A DNA stretch of 56,954 nucleotides from Acidobacteriaceae bacterium (GTDB lineage Bacteria > Acidobacteriota > Terriglobia > Terriglobales > Acidobacteriaceae), in assembly GCA_025350325.1 (NCBI GenBank), contig JANXYB010000009.1, forward strand, positions 1 to 56,954, in the 5' to 3' direction. Shown piece after piece: positions 37,093-46,177 of the stretch; position 1 is the first letter of the stretch, and every line of letters starts with the position of its first letter. The notes below the pieces were generated by a model. It was not told the origin of the DNA, ran no database searches, and worked only from the letters and a program-made list of their open reading frames with translations. Both the position numbers and the translations under genes were made by a program.

Positions 37093-39480
37093 ATGCAAAA
37101 TCCTTCTCGTTCACCATTGCGGTCGATCTTTGTGCTCTTGTTGCTTGCCTCCATTAGGTTGCATAGTTCAACCGCGCAAACCAAGCCGACGCCCAATCCC
37201 CAGCTTGAGTCGAAAGACATAAATACCCGCGTTGATGCGCTGGTCAAGCAAATGATGCTCGAAGAAAAGATTGGCCAACTTGTGCAGTATTCCGCAGGGT
37301 TTGCCACCGGCCCCTCGGCGTCAAACCTTACATACGATGACTTGGTTGCCAAGGGCGAGGTTGGTTCGATGTTGAACGTGGTGGGCGCAGAGAAAACGAA
37401 CCACTATCAGCACATCGCAATGGAGAAAGCGCGCCTGCACATCCCTATCATTTTTGGTCTGGATGTTATTCATGGACATCGGACTACGTTTCCGGTGCCG
37501 CTGGCCGTGGCGGCAACCTGGGATGTAAAGGCAGCGGAAACAGTGGCGCGCACCAGCGCTCTGGAAGCACGCGCAGATGGCATCGCTTGGGTGTTTTCAC
37601 CAATGGTGGATGTAGCGCGCGACCCACGCTGGGGCCGCATCGTTGAGTCCAATGGTGAAGACCCATACCTGAGCTCAACTATGGCGCGCGCCTGGGTCAA
37701 GGCTTATCAGCAGGACGATCTTAGCAAGCCCGATTCAGTCGCAGTCAGCGTGAAGCATTTTGCGGCCTATGGTGCAGCGATCGCCGGCCGCGACTACAAC
37801 GCTACCGACATGGGCGAACTCACTCTGCGGCAGGTTTACCTCAAGCCGTATCAAGCCGCAGTCGAGGCTGGCGCCGCCACGATGATGAGTTCCTTTAACT
37901 CGATCAACGGTATTCCCGCGACCGCCAATCCATTCACGATGACGCAGATCTTGCGTCAGGAGTGGGGCTTTGATGGATTCGTCGTTTCGGACTGGGGTGC
38001 GGTCGCGGAACTGAAAAATCATGCCATCGGCGATGGGCCTACAGTGGCCCGCAAAGCACTGATGGCCGGCGTCGATATGGACATGGAAGGCAATCTCTAC
38101 GGTACCGTGATCGCCTCCCAGGTGCGCGCGGGAAAGATTCCGGAAAGCGTTGTCGATGAAGCAGTGCGCCGCATCTTGCGCGTCAAGTTTGCATTAGGCC
38201 TTTTCGATCATCCCTACACGACTGCTTCCCCCGCTTACGAAGTGACACCGGAGCGCCGCGCCATCGCGCGTAAGGTGACCGACGAAACCATCGTTCTCTT
38301 GAAAAACGACGCAGTTGAAGGGTTTGGAACACTGCTGCCTTTGACAGCGAAGGCCAAGACCGTCGCGTTGATCGGCCCTCTGGCGGACGACGCGCGTGAC
38401 TTACTCGGAGCATGGTCGGGCCAGAGCGACCCTAAATCTGTAATCACTCTCAAGGCGGAACTCAGTCAGCGTTTAGGCGGCCGCCTGCTTTACGCCGAGG
38501 GCTGCGGACTGCTTTCAGGTGAGGATGCGAACGTGCTTAAAGCCGTCAGCTTTACCGGTCCGGCAACGACCACAGCAAATCTACCCGCGCCCGACGACGC
38601 CAAGACGATCGCGCAAGCGGTGGAAACGGCGAAGAAGGCCGACGTGGCGATTCTGGCTCTAGGCGAACCAACCGACTGGATGGAAGGCGAAGCCTCAAGC
38701 CGCACTACGCTTGGCTTCACGGGCGCGCAGCAGCAACTGCTCGAAGCGGTCGTAGCGACCGGCAAGCCGGTCATTCTGGTGGTGCTGGCTGGGCGTCCGC
38801 TGGAACTCAAGTGGGCTGCCGGCCACGTGCCCGCTATCGTCGAAGCGTGGAGCCCGGGCATCGCAGCCGGTCCTGCGGTTGCCGACATATTGTTTGGCGA
38901 CGTGAATCCATCAGGCAAGCTCCCGGCGAGTTTGCCCCGTGCCGTGGGGCAGGAGCCGCTCTATTACGCGCAGCTTCCAACGGGCCGGCCGGCTCCGGCG
39001 GATCTCAGCCACATGCCGCGCAATGCCGCTGAGAAATTTGTGTCGCGTTACGTGGACGAGGAAAATTCTGCCCTGTTCCCGTTTGGTTGGGGCCTGGGCT
39101 ACACGCGCTTCGGCTATTCGCAGCCCACCATCAGTCATGCCGAAGTGCCGGTGCGCGAAGTCATGGGTGAACACAACGCAGTGGCCACCGTCGGGGTTGA
39201 CGTCACCAATACTGGCAGTGTCGAGGGCGCTGAAGTAGTGCAACTTTACATTCGCAACACCGCCGCAAGTGTCGAGCAACCCGTCCGCGAACTGAAGGGC
39301 TTTGAACGAATCACGCTGGCGCCCGGCGAAAAGAAGCATGTGACGTTTCCGCTGGGCTTTGACGAACTGAATTTCTACAACGCCCAAGTGAAGCGCGTGG
39401 TTGAGCCGACGACCTACACGATCTGGGTCGGCGGCAGTTCGCTCGCCACTGCTGAGACCAGCCTTAAAATCACGGAGTGA
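37093..39480 (+). CDS. bglX: GH3 beta-glucosidase, periplasmic (BglX-like)
   Basis: Exo-acting glucosidase removing beta-glucose or related sugars from oligosaccharides. 795 residues with a signal peptide (SIFVLLLLASIRLHSSTAQ). The N-terminal TIM barrel includes FGLDVIHGHRTTFPVPL, DPRWGRIVESNGEDPYL, KHFAAYG and the nucleophile D300 in VVSDWGAV. The second alpha/beta/alpha domain spans about 400-620 (IGPLADDARDLLGAW), and a C-terminal fibronectin-III-like domain follows (NTGSVEGAEVVQLYI, ELKGFERITLAPGEK). Overall it matches E. coli BglX in length and order. Substrate range is inferred. Confidence 0.93.
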   Translation: MQNPSRSPLRSIFVLLLLASIRLHSSTAQTKPTPNPQLESKDINTRVDALVKQMMLEEKIGQLVQYSAGFATGPSASNLTYDDLVAKGEVGSMLNVVGAEKTNHYQHIAMEKARLHIPIIFGLDVIHGHRTTFPVPLAVAATWDVKAAETVARTSALEARADGIAWVFSPMVDVARDPRWGRIVESNGEDPYLSSTMARAWVKAYQQDDLSKPDSVAVSVKHFAAYGAAIAGRDYNATDMGELTLRQVYLKPYQAAVEAGAATMMSSFNSINGIPATANPFTMTQILRQEWGFDGFVVSDWGAVAELKNHAIGDGPTVARKALMAGVDMDMEGNLYGTVIASQVRAGKIPESVVDEAVRRILRVKFALGLFDHPYTTASPAYEVTPERRAIARKVTDETIVLLKNDAVEGFGTLLPLTAKAKTVALIGPLADDARDLLGAWSGQSDPKSVITLKAELSQRLGGRLLYAEGCGLLSGEDANVLKAVSFTGPATTTANLPAPDDAKTIAQAVETAKKADVAILALGEPTDWMEGEASSRTTLGFTGAQQQLLEAVVATGKPVILVVLAGRPLELKWAAGHVPAIVEAWSPGIAAGPAVADILFGDVNPSGKLPASLPRAVGQEPLYYAQLPTGRPAPADLSHMPRNAAEKFVSRYVDEENSALFPFGWGLGYTRFGYSQPTISHAEVPVREVMGEHNAVATVGVDVTNTGSVEGAEVVQLYIRNTAASVEQPVRELKGFERITLAPGEKKHVTFPLGFDELNFYNAQVKRVVEPTTYTIWVGGSSLATAETSLKITE

Positions 39481-39596
39481 AGCGGGCCTTCAGGGCTAAT
39501 GATTTCGCTGAAGGCGACCGCGCTAAACCATGTCAATCGGTTGGCTGCTTTTCAAACCAAACCGGGTACACTGTTCCGTGAATAGGAGACAGAATT

Positions 39597-40367
39597 ATGC
39601 AGACTCGGATCCAAGGCACGACCATGCCCGTGCTCGATGTGCAGCTTGACCCCAACGAGAGTGTCTATTCTGAGAGCGGCGAACTCTCATGGATGACCGC
39701 CTCGATCCAGATGACTACGCACACCCAACTGGGCGGCGGCGGTGGATTTTTTGGAGCGCTCAAGCGCGTTGCCGGCGGCGGTAGCTTGTTCATGACTGAA
39801 TACCGCGCCATGCAACAGCCGGGCGAAGTATCGTTTGCGACCAAGGTGCCGGGCCATATTGTGCCTGTGCAATTAGGCCAGGGGCCGGAGTATCTGGTGC
39901 ATCGGCATGGATTCCTTTGTGCTACGCCTCAGGTGACCATCAGCGTTGGATTCCAGCAATCGCTGGGAGCGGGCATCTTTGGCGGCAACGGATTCCTGCT
40001 CCAGAAACTTGGAGGCGTCGGCACCGCGTGGCTTGAGTTGTCGGGCGAACTGGTCACAAAAAACCTTGCGCCCGGCGAAGTGTTGCTGGTACATCCCGGC
40101 CATGTAGGCGCGTTCCACACGTCGATGGGGTTTCAAATCACCATGGTGCCGGGTATCAAGAACATGATCTTCGGTGGCGACGGCATTTTCCTGGCGGTTC
40201 TAACCGGGCCGGGCACGGTCTGGTTGCAGACGCTGCCTATATCGAGGCTGGCACATCAGATCGGCGAATATCTGCCGCACGGCGAGGGCCGCCAAGTGGG
40301 TCCGGCAGCGGGCGGTGCGTTACTCGGAGGAATCGTCGGGTCGATCCTTGGAGGGGATAATCGCTAG
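39597..40367 (+). CDS. AIM24/TIGR00266-family protein
   Basis: 256-residue soluble protein of the AIM24 (mitochondrial biogenesis) fold, rich in beta strands and Gly. Features are SGELSWMTASIQMTT, GGGGGFFGALKR and FMTEYRA near the N-terminus, a repeated FGG(N/D)G loop, and a C-terminal Gly-rich stretch (AAGGALLGGIVGSILGGDNR). Bacterial members are common but without an assigned role; relatives influence membrane or stress functions. AATAGGAGA lies 8-10 bp before the ATG. It precedes the AI-2E-family gene by 86 bp. Confidence 0.85.
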   Translation: MQTRIQGTTMPVLDVQLDPNESVYSESGELSWMTASIQMTTHTQLGGGGGFFGALKRVAGGGSLFMTEYRAMQQPGEVSFATKVPGHIVPVQLGQGPEYLVHRHGFLCATPQVTISVGFQQSLGAGIFGGNGFLLQKLGGVGTAWLELSGELVTKNLAPGEVLLVHPGHVGAFHTSMGFQITMVPGIKNMIFGGDGIFLAVLTGPGTVWLQTLPISRLAHQIGEYLPHGEGRQVGPAAGGALLGGIVGSILGGDNR

Positions 40368-40453
40368 CGACGAAGCGGTCACAAGTTGCAGAAGCAGCAT
40401 CAATAGATGTGAGACTTCGACACGACCTCGGGGCACACCGGTCAGGAGGATTT

Positions 40454-41524
40454 TTGTCCACGTACCAGCACGACGGCAATGGCCGCAATCTCCGCGGTGA
40501 CATCACCTTCGTCTTTGCTCTCGCCCTTGCGTGTTACCTCGCGTGGCTGGTCAGGGAAGTTCTGCTGCTGCTGTATGTGAGCGCGCTGTTCGCGGTGGTG
40601 CTTACGCCGGTGGTGCGCGCTACTTCACGCTTTCGCGTGGGGGGCTGGCGGCCATTCAAGGGACGCGCGATTTTGTTCCTGTTATTGCTCGTTGCCGGAG
40701 CACTGACCGCGTTTGGATTTCTCGCCTTCCCACCTGTGGTCCGCGATTTGCAGGGATTCGGAAAAGAAATGCCCGCGCGCCTGCCCTCCATACTCGAAAA
40801 AATGAAGCATGTCCCATTCGCCAATCAAGTGAATACGGACGAAATCAATACTCGTGTGCAGGACTTCGCCAGTCACGCCGCCACATACGTCTTGCTCTCT
40901 ATCAAGAATTGGGCAAGCGCACTTTTCACAATCGTGATGGGGCTGATTCTCACGGTCTACTTCATTTTGGAGGGCGATGTTGCCTACCGCTGGGCATTGT
41001 CATTTTTTCCGCCCGAACATCGAGAACGCCTTGACGCCGCATTGCAGCGCGCCGAGGGCCGCATGGCTAATTGGTTGATAGGTCAGGGCAGCCTTATGCT
41101 GATCCTCGGCGTGTCCAGCACTATCGTGTTTGTCGCACTCCATGTGCGCTACGCGTACGCACTCGGCGTGCTGACCGGATTGCTGAATATCATTCCCGTC
41201 ATGGGCGCGGCCGCCAGCATTGCATTGACGCTGCTGGTTGCGGCCGTCGATTCATGGGGCCGCGTGCTCGGCGTGCTGATCTTTTACTTGATATATTTGC
41301 AGGTTGAAAACTCCTACCTGGTGCCGCGCATCATGGGCAACCGGGTTGGATTGCCGGGTATCGCAATACTGGTGGCGTTGTTGCTCGGTTCAGAGGTTGC
41401 CGGCGTGGTTGGCGCCATCGTCTCGGTGCCAACCGCAGTACTCGTCTCGGTCCTGCTCGACGAATACCTGGTACGCAAGGATGGGGTGGAAACTCTTCCC
41501 GCAGTGCACGCGCCGACAGTTTAA
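40454..41524 (+). CDS. AI-2E family transporter (YdiK/PerM type)
   Basis: 356 residues, seven to eight transmembrane segments, of the PerM/YdiK family often called AI-2 exporters; actual substrates include ions or quorum molecules in characterised relatives. The TTG at 40454 with AGGAGG at 40444-40449 is preferred over a GTG at 40409. Family marks are the periplasmic helix region after LAFPPVVRDLQGFG, GMGLILTVYFILEGD-like GLILTVYFILEGD, and the terminal GLLNIIPVMGAAASI with QVENSYLVPRIMGNRVGLPG. Confidence 0.85.
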   Translation: MSTYQHDGNGRNLRGDITFVFALALACYLAWLVREVLLLLYVSALFAVVLTPVVRATSRFRVGGWRPFKGRAILFLLLLVAGALTAFGFLAFPPVVRDLQGFGKEMPARLPSILEKMKHVPFANQVNTDEINTRVQDFASHAATYVLLSIKNWASALFTIVMGLILTVYFILEGDVAYRWALSFFPPEHRERLDAALQRAEGRMANWLIGQGSLMLILGVSSTIVFVALHVRYAYALGVLTGLLNIIPVMGAAASIALTLLVAAVDSWGRVLGVLIFYLIYLQVENSYLVPRIMGNRVGLPGIAILVALLLGSEVAGVVGAIVSVPTAVLVSVLLDEYLVRKDGVETLPAVHAPTV

Positions 41525-41540
41525 AGCGTCTTTACACCTG

Positions 41541-41592
41541 CCCCCTCCCCACCCTATTTCTGGATGGAAGTGGTTTATTCTCTTGGGTTTGC
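41541..41592 (-). repeat. C-rich/G-rich intergenic repeat, copy 2 (extended version)
   Basis: On the plus strand: CCCCCTCCCCACCC, then TCTGGATGGAAG (41559-41570), then TGGTTTATTCTCTTGGGTTT (41571-41590). The first part matches, in reverse orientation, copy 1 (20535); the second part matches the element upstream of pheS (10558-10575). This copy links the two halves of the family. Confidence 0.55.
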
Positions 41593-41611
41593 CGAGGGTC
41601 GTGCAAGCTAA

Positions 41612-41716
41612 AAATTTGATTCTATTGAAGTTATTCGCAGAAATTTGATTCTAAAAGAGTTAGTCGGCGTCAAGGTCGGCTCTAGTTCTTCAATAAGATT
41701 GGCCCTAGTCCTTCAA
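41612..41716 (+). repeat. Two pairs of degenerate direct repeats
   Basis: AAATTTGATTCTA occurs twice, 29 bp apart. GGCTCTAGTTCTTCAA and GGCCCTAGTCCTTCAA differ at two positions and are 23 bp apart. The layout suggests an old duplication or the edge of a repeat element. Confidence 0.5.
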
Positions 41717-41827
41717 ACCAAAATACGCTACGAAGATTGTGCTCTAAAGAATGGAAATCTTCTGCAAAGCGCCACGAGCGCGCTGCGGATGCTTCGCACC
41801 ACTTAAAACAATGTTTGAGAGGCGACC

Positions 41828-43498
41828 TTACTTGACCGCATGTACCGCAGCATCGGCAACCGCTTTCATCATGCCGCAGTTTGCAAAGAACCGAACCATG
41901 CTGCCGGTGAGCGGTTCGCGGGATTCGCCCAACGCGACGGCTTGATCAATCGAAGGTCGAGTTGTCGATGCCAACCGCAGCGCTCCGCTGCCCTGAGCGT
42001 CAAGGACCAGGGCTGCAAGCTTGCGGGCCACAGGCAAATCGAAGCTCTCGGCGACGAAAACCTGCTTGCCGCGCGTGGTCACGACGACTGGCCCCTCGCC
42101 GGTTGAGTAGACCTGCTCTGTTGTTCCCTCCGGCACCTTGTCTGCTCCCGCCGGTTCAGACTTGAGGCCGGAATACTTTCGACCGAGTGCCTGCTCATAA
42201 AGGCGTGCGAAAGCCTGTGCCGAAGCTTCGCTCTTCCAGACGGAAAAGTAAAACAGCGAAATTGATTTCGTGCTGCTTTGTTCGGCAGGGGTTTTAGCGT
42301 TGAGGCGTTGCCCAGCCCAATAAATGCCACCGTCCCATGCGGGCGTCAGATCCCGGGCAGCTTTGTCGCCGCCAAAAAGCCCGGCCAAAATATGCAAGTC
42401 CAATTGGCCAACCTGACCAATGTCATACGGTCTGTAAGACGCATCCACCAAGGGGTGAATATCGGGCAATAAAGGCACTGTTGGAACATGGCCCTTTTCA
42501 TATTCGCGCGGATTGATAATCTCCCAACTCGACGTCGGTGGGCGGTCGAGCGCACCCGTAAAGGCCGCAGCCTGGCCCCGATCCATCCACAAATCCTGCT
42601 CAAAACTCAGACCCTCGCGGTAAGGAAACATCAGGGATTCAGAAAGTAGAAGCGGCGCGCGCGCGAGGACGGGCGAATTTTCTGAGCCGGCCATCTGCTG
42701 CTTGATCAGATCGACCACCTCCGGATCGCTGAGCAGGCTCTTGCCCATCGGATTGAGAATGTTATCCATCATGACCGCCGTTGCCTGTCCTTCAGTGACG
42801 GCCTCGCGCGCGGTATCGAGCTCGTCTTTGACCAGATGTACGTTGTCGTCATTGGAATTTCGGGAGACGTCGGGCGGCGACTGATCGGTCCACTTCTCCA
42901 GGTCGAGATGCTGATCCTGCAAAGCGTGGGTTAGTTCATGGGCCAGCACAGGTTTTTGCTCGTCGATGTCGATCCAGTCGAGCATGTTGACAGTTTTTGT
43001 TTTGGGATCGTAATAGGCCTCGATCTGCTCCTTGAGCAGTGCAAGCAGAAATGGTTTCAGGTCGAAATCACGGTCGAGCAGGCCGAACTTTTTAAGGACG
43101 ATCTCGCTGCGCTGCATGCGTTTGGCGTCTTCGTCCTCTTCAAACTTTTCATTCAAGTAGCTTTCGACCGCATTCCGTGTAGTGAGCTGGCGCTTGACTT
43201 CACTCTTGATGGGTAGCCCGGTCTCTTGGGATGAAAACTTGATCAATTCATCGACCAGGCTGAAAAGCTGCTTGGCTTGTTCCGGGGTGATCTTGGTTTC
43301 AGGCTTATTTGCGGAATTAGAGTGAGGTTTACCCGGCGCTTGAGCTGCGGACGCGGAAGGGGGCGTTGAAGGCGAGGCCCCCAACTGCTGTGCAGAGGCC
43401 TGCCGGGCCGGTGCTGTCGCGGCCAGGCCAAGGCAAATTGCAGCCGTCCATAGTATTTTTTTCCACTTCCCATCTGTCGATTCGCGTACGTTGCTCAT
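41828..43498 (-). CDS. Zinc-metallopeptidase-like exported protein with HELTH motif
   Basis: 556 residues from the ATG at 43498, chosen because AAGGAG lies 6 bp upstream. An N-terminal membrane or signal segment (ILWTAAICLGLAATAPARQASA) is followed by a Pro/Ser/Ala linker, an alpha-helical region, and HELTHALQDQH (H187, E188, H191), a zincin motif; E237 in VTEGQA is a likely third ligand. No close match to a named peptidase is recognised; related sequences are found in Acidobacteria and seem to be periplasmic. Divergent from ygfZ 129 bp away. Confidence 0.75.
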   Translation of the reverse strand: MSNVRESTDGKWKKILWTAAICLGLAATAPARQASAQQLGASPSTPPSASAAQAPGKPHSNSANKPETKITPEQAKQLFSLVDELIKFSSQETGLPIKSEVKRQLTTRNAVESYLNEKFEEDEDAKRMQRSEIVLKKFGLLDRDFDLKPFLLALLKEQIEAYYDPKTKTVNMLDWIDIDEQKPVLAHELTHALQDQHLDLEKWTDQSPPDVSRNSNDDNVHLVKDELDTAREAVTEGQATAVMMDNILNPMGKSLLSDPEVVDLIKQQMAGSENSPVLARAPLLLSESLMFPYREGLSFEQDLWMDRGQAAAFTGALDRPPTSSWEIINPREYEKGHVPTVPLLPDIHPLVDASYRPYDIGQVGQLDLHILAGLFGGDKAARDLTPAWDGGIYWAGQRLNAKTPAEQSSTKSISLFYFSVWKSEASAQAFARLYEQALGRKYSGLKSEPAGADKVPEGTTEQVYSTGEGPVVVTTRGKQVFVAESFDLPVARKLAALVLDAQGSGALRLASTTRPSIDQAVALGESREPLTGSMVRFFANCGMMKAVADAAVHAVK

Positions 43499-43556
43499 TC
43501 CGCTCCTTGCCCTTCGCAGCTTCCCTTGGCGTACCATCCGCATCGAATACCGAGGC

Positions 43557-43562
43557 TATAAT
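43557..43562 (+). promoter_or_regulatory. Candidate -10 (TATAAT) for the ygfZ operon
   Basis: GGCTATAATC, 65 nt upstream of the ygfZ start, in the divergent region shared with the zinc-peptidase-like gene. A second candidate, GCTATTCTTGC near 43590, lies closer. No clear -35. Confidence 0.4.
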
Positions 43563-43627
43563 CAGGATGCGGTCCGGCTCGCTATTCTTGCAGAAATCGG
43601 ACCCTGGAACATTGCTTTGTTGCGATT

Positions 43628-44728
43628 ATGACCGAAATCAGGCTTCCCGTGTCTGCTGTTCCTACTCCGCTGACCTCGCTGCTGACTTCAGCGGCCAAAT
43701 TGCCACATACTGCAGAGTATCGCGGCGTGGCGACCCCATGGGAGTTTGACGCGCCAACAGGCGAAACAGCGGCCGTTGCATTGGGCGCTGCGGCTCACGA
43801 CCTGGGTTGGATGCGACGCGTGCTTGTTCGCGGCGAAGATCGCTTTCGCTGGCTTAGCGGGATGGTGACCAACACGGTCAGTGACATAGCATCGGGCTCT
43901 GGCGCGTGGAGCATGGTACTCAATGCGCAGGGTCGCATCCAGGGCGATCTAACAGTGTGGCGCAACGGGGACGATTTGAGCCTCGAACTGGCTGCAGATC
44001 AGTACGACCGGCTCCTAGACCATCTTGACCACTTCATCATCATGGATGACGTGGAACTTGTACCCCAAGACATCAATAAAGAAACGGCAGTTGGGCTTGC
44101 TGGGCCGCAGGCTGAAGACGTGCTGAAGCGGATGGGATTGCCGACGCTGCCCAAGGCCATGACCTCGATTCGCGTGGAATGGAATGGGCTTGACCTACAG
44201 ATTTTGCGCGGCTACGGCATCCTCGTTCCGCATTACGAATTGTGGACGCCGGTTGCTGGATTGACGAGGGTGTGGCGCACGCTTTCAACGGCCGGTGCCA
44301 CTGCGGCAGGCTCTGCTGCGGTCGAGGCGTTTCGCATTGCAGAAGGAATTCCGGCATACGGATGCGACATTGTCGAGCGCGATTTACCCCAGGAGACGTC
44401 ACAGACGCGAGGGCTCAATTTCACCAAGGGCTGCTACCTTGGCCAGGAGATTGTCGAACGCATTAGATCTCGCGGAAGCGTGCATCGCCATCTGCGCCAA
44501 TTGGAGCTGGATGGCCCGCTCCCCGAGCCGGGCACCGAGTTGCTGCTTGACGGAAATGCGAGTGGCCAACTCAGGAGTGTAGCGGAACTGAACTTGCCCA
44601 CGGGCAGGCGGAAATTTACGTTGGGCATGATGCGCAGCGAGGCTGAATTGAGCGGCAAGACATTCACATACAGTGTGGGAGCGGAATCGGGCACGGCCCA
44701 ATTGCTGACTGCACCGGCAAAACTTTGA
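43628..44728 (+). CDS. ygfZ: Folate-binding YgfZ-type iron-sulfur cluster repair protein
   Basis: Folate-dependent protein of the GcvT fold that helps maintain certain Fe-S enzymes. 366 residues with the diagnostic motif KGCYLGQE at residues 267-274. Other GcvT-like features are RFRWLSGMVTNTVSDI, QGRIQGDLTVWR and AFRIAEGIPAYGCDI. First gene of a four-gene unit (ygfZ, DUF1844, MBL hydrolase, ribF) with spacings of 25 bp, 5 bp and a 4-bp overlap. Aconitase and other Fe-S enzymes in the window are plausible clients, which is inference. Confidence 0.9.
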   Translation: MTEIRLPVSAVPTPLTSLLTSAAKLPHTAEYRGVATPWEFDAPTGETAAVALGAAAHDLGWMRRVLVRGEDRFRWLSGMVTNTVSDIASGSGAWSMVLNAQGRIQGDLTVWRNGDDLSLELAADQYDRLLDHLDHFIIMDDVELVPQDINKETAVGLAGPQAEDVLKRMGLPTLPKAMTSIRVEWNGLDLQILRGYGILVPHYELWTPVAGLTRVWRTLSTAGATAAGSAAVEAFRIAEGIPAYGCDIVERDLPQETSQTRGLNFTKGCYLGQEIVERIRSRGSVHRHLRQLELDGPLPEPGTELLLDGNASGQLRSVAELNLPTGRRKFTLGMMRSEAELSGKTFTYSVGAESGTAQLLTAPAKL

Positions 44729-44753
44729 CCGATGGAATTGAAAGGCTGAAATT

Positions 44754-45365
44754 ATGAGCGATACACCAAAATTTGAAGTGATAGACCGCCGCAGACTCAA
44801 GCCGGACGAAGAGCAGGAAACCGCGCGGGCGGCGACCGTGGCTGAGCCCACTACACCGAGTGCGGGCCCGCAACTGGTTACCAGCGAAAGCAAACCGGGA
44901 ACCATTTCTGACGACGTTCATGAGTCCTCAAAGTTGGGAGAGGAAGCGCAGCCGGAATTGCCGCCTCCTCCGACCGCCGACGAGAGCCGACAGCAAGAAG
45001 CGGCTTACAGTGCGTCCGCTCAGCGACTCGAAGAACTAGTGCGAGCGCAGAATCCTGCCTTGAGCGCGCAGCCGACAGTCGGCTTTGAGCATCTCGTTCA
45101 GCAACTCTATATATCCGCGATGATCCAGTTGGGAGCGGGCGCGCAAGAGGGTCAGCGGCCCCGGGTCGACATTCTTGGGGCGAAAACGACCATCGATCTT
45201 ATGGGAGTACTGGCAGAAAAGACCAAGGGCAACCTGAACGAATCCGAGGATCGTGCCATGCGCACGGTTCTGTTCGAGGTGCGCATGGCCTTTAACGAAC
45301 TGACCACCATGATCACGCTACAGGGCATGCAGCCGCCTGCGCCGCCTCCTCCCGGTAAACGCTAA
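44754..45365 (+). CDS. DUF1844-domain protein
   Basis: 203 residues. The N-terminal 95 residues are charged and low-complexity; the C-terminal 100 (TVGFEHLVQQLYISAMIQLG, DLMGVLAEKTKGNLNESEDR, FEVRMAFNELTTMI) form a helical DUF1844 domain of unknown function that is common in Acidobacteria and Deltaproteobacteria. Cotranscribed with ygfZ and the MBL hydrolase gene. Pro-rich C-terminus. Confidence 0.85.
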   Translation: MSDTPKFEVIDRRRLKPDEEQETARAATVAEPTTPSAGPQLVTSESKPGTISDDVHESSKLGEEAQPELPPPPTADESRQQEAAYSASAQRLEELVRAQNPALSAQPTVGFEHLVQQLYISAMIQLGAGAQEGQRPRVDILGAKTTIDLMGVLAEKTKGNLNESEDRAMRTVLFEVRMAFNELTTMITLQGMQPPAPPPPGKR

Positions 45366-45370
45366 ACCGG

Positions 45371-46177
45371 ATGGAAGGCCAGCTAACATTCCTCGGGACG
45401 GGAACCTCGATGGGGGTGCCCACACTGGGGTGTAGCTGCGCGGTCTGCACCTCAACCGATCCGCGTGATCGGCGGTCAAGGCCCTCTATCTTGTTGCGCT
45501 GGCTGGAGGGCGACAAAGAACGCGTTGTCGTGATCGACACCGGCCCCGATTTTCGTGAGCAGGCACTGCGCAACAGCCTCAGGCGCGTGGATGCGGTTTT
45601 TTATACGCATGGTCACGCTGACCACATCATGGGCCTCGACGACCTGCGGCCTTTGAGTTTTACTGTGTTCCGCGAAGGGGGCAACATTCCGCTCTATGCA
45701 TCGGACGCGACTGCGGATGTGCTGCGAAGTATGTACGACTACACTTTCTCGCCGCGTGCAACCTACGCGAATCGCGCCCGAGTCAGCATCCAGCCGCTTG
45801 GTGATGGTGGGTCGGTACATGGAGTCTCATTTATTCGAATCCCGGTGCTTCACGGTGAAATGGAAATTGCCGGTTTTCGTTTTGGACGTACCGCTTATCT
45901 GACCGATGTGAGCACGATTCCAGAATCGAGTTTTGCGCTGCTTGAGGACCTCGATACAGTTATTTTGTCTGCACTGCGCCGTAAACCGCATCCCAATCAC
46001 GCAACCGTCGATCAGGCAGTGGGCTGGGCGCGTCGCATTGGCGCTCGCCAGACCTGGTTCACACACATTGCCCACGAACTGGGCCACGCTGAGACCGACC
46101 GTTCATTGCCTGAAGGAGTGGCCCTGGCGTACGACGGGCTGACATTTCCCATTGACCTGGGGTCCCTCAGCTTATGA
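45371..46177 (+). CDS. Metallo-beta-lactamase fold hydrolase (PhnP/ribonuclease Z-like)
   Basis: 268 residues with FLGTGTSMGVPTLGCSCAVC at the N-terminus, which is the PhnP-type opening with Cys residues for an extra zinc, then the metal motif THGHADH (T79-H85), LHGEM and YLTDVST further on and LRRKPHPNHAT near 205. PhnP acts as a cyclic phosphodiesterase; many relatives are uncharacterised. Starts 5 bp after DUF1844 and overlaps ribF by 4 bp. Confidence 0.87.
   Translation: MEGQLTFLGTGTSMGVPTLGCSCAVCTSTDPRDRRSRPSILLRWLEGDKERVVVIDTGPDFREQALRNSLRRVDAVFYTHGHADHIMGLDDLRPLSFTVFREGGNIPLYASDATADVLRSMYDYTFSPRATYANRARVSIQPLGDGGSVHGVSFIRIPVLHGEMEIAGFRFGRTAYLTDVSTIPESSFALLEDLDTVILSALRRKPHPNHATVDQAVGWARRIGARQTWFTHIAHELGHAETDRSLPEGVALAYDGLTFPIDLGSLSL

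Larger units (their letters stand above)
41525..41827. other. Intergenic region made almost entirely of repeats
   Basis: No gene. It holds a C-rich repeat copy (41541-41592), two AAATTTGATTCTA copies (41612-41624 and 41641-41653), and a pair GGCTCTAGTTCTTCAA (41678-41693)/GGCCCTAGTCCTTCAA (41701-41716), all between convergent gene ends. Confidence 0.55.
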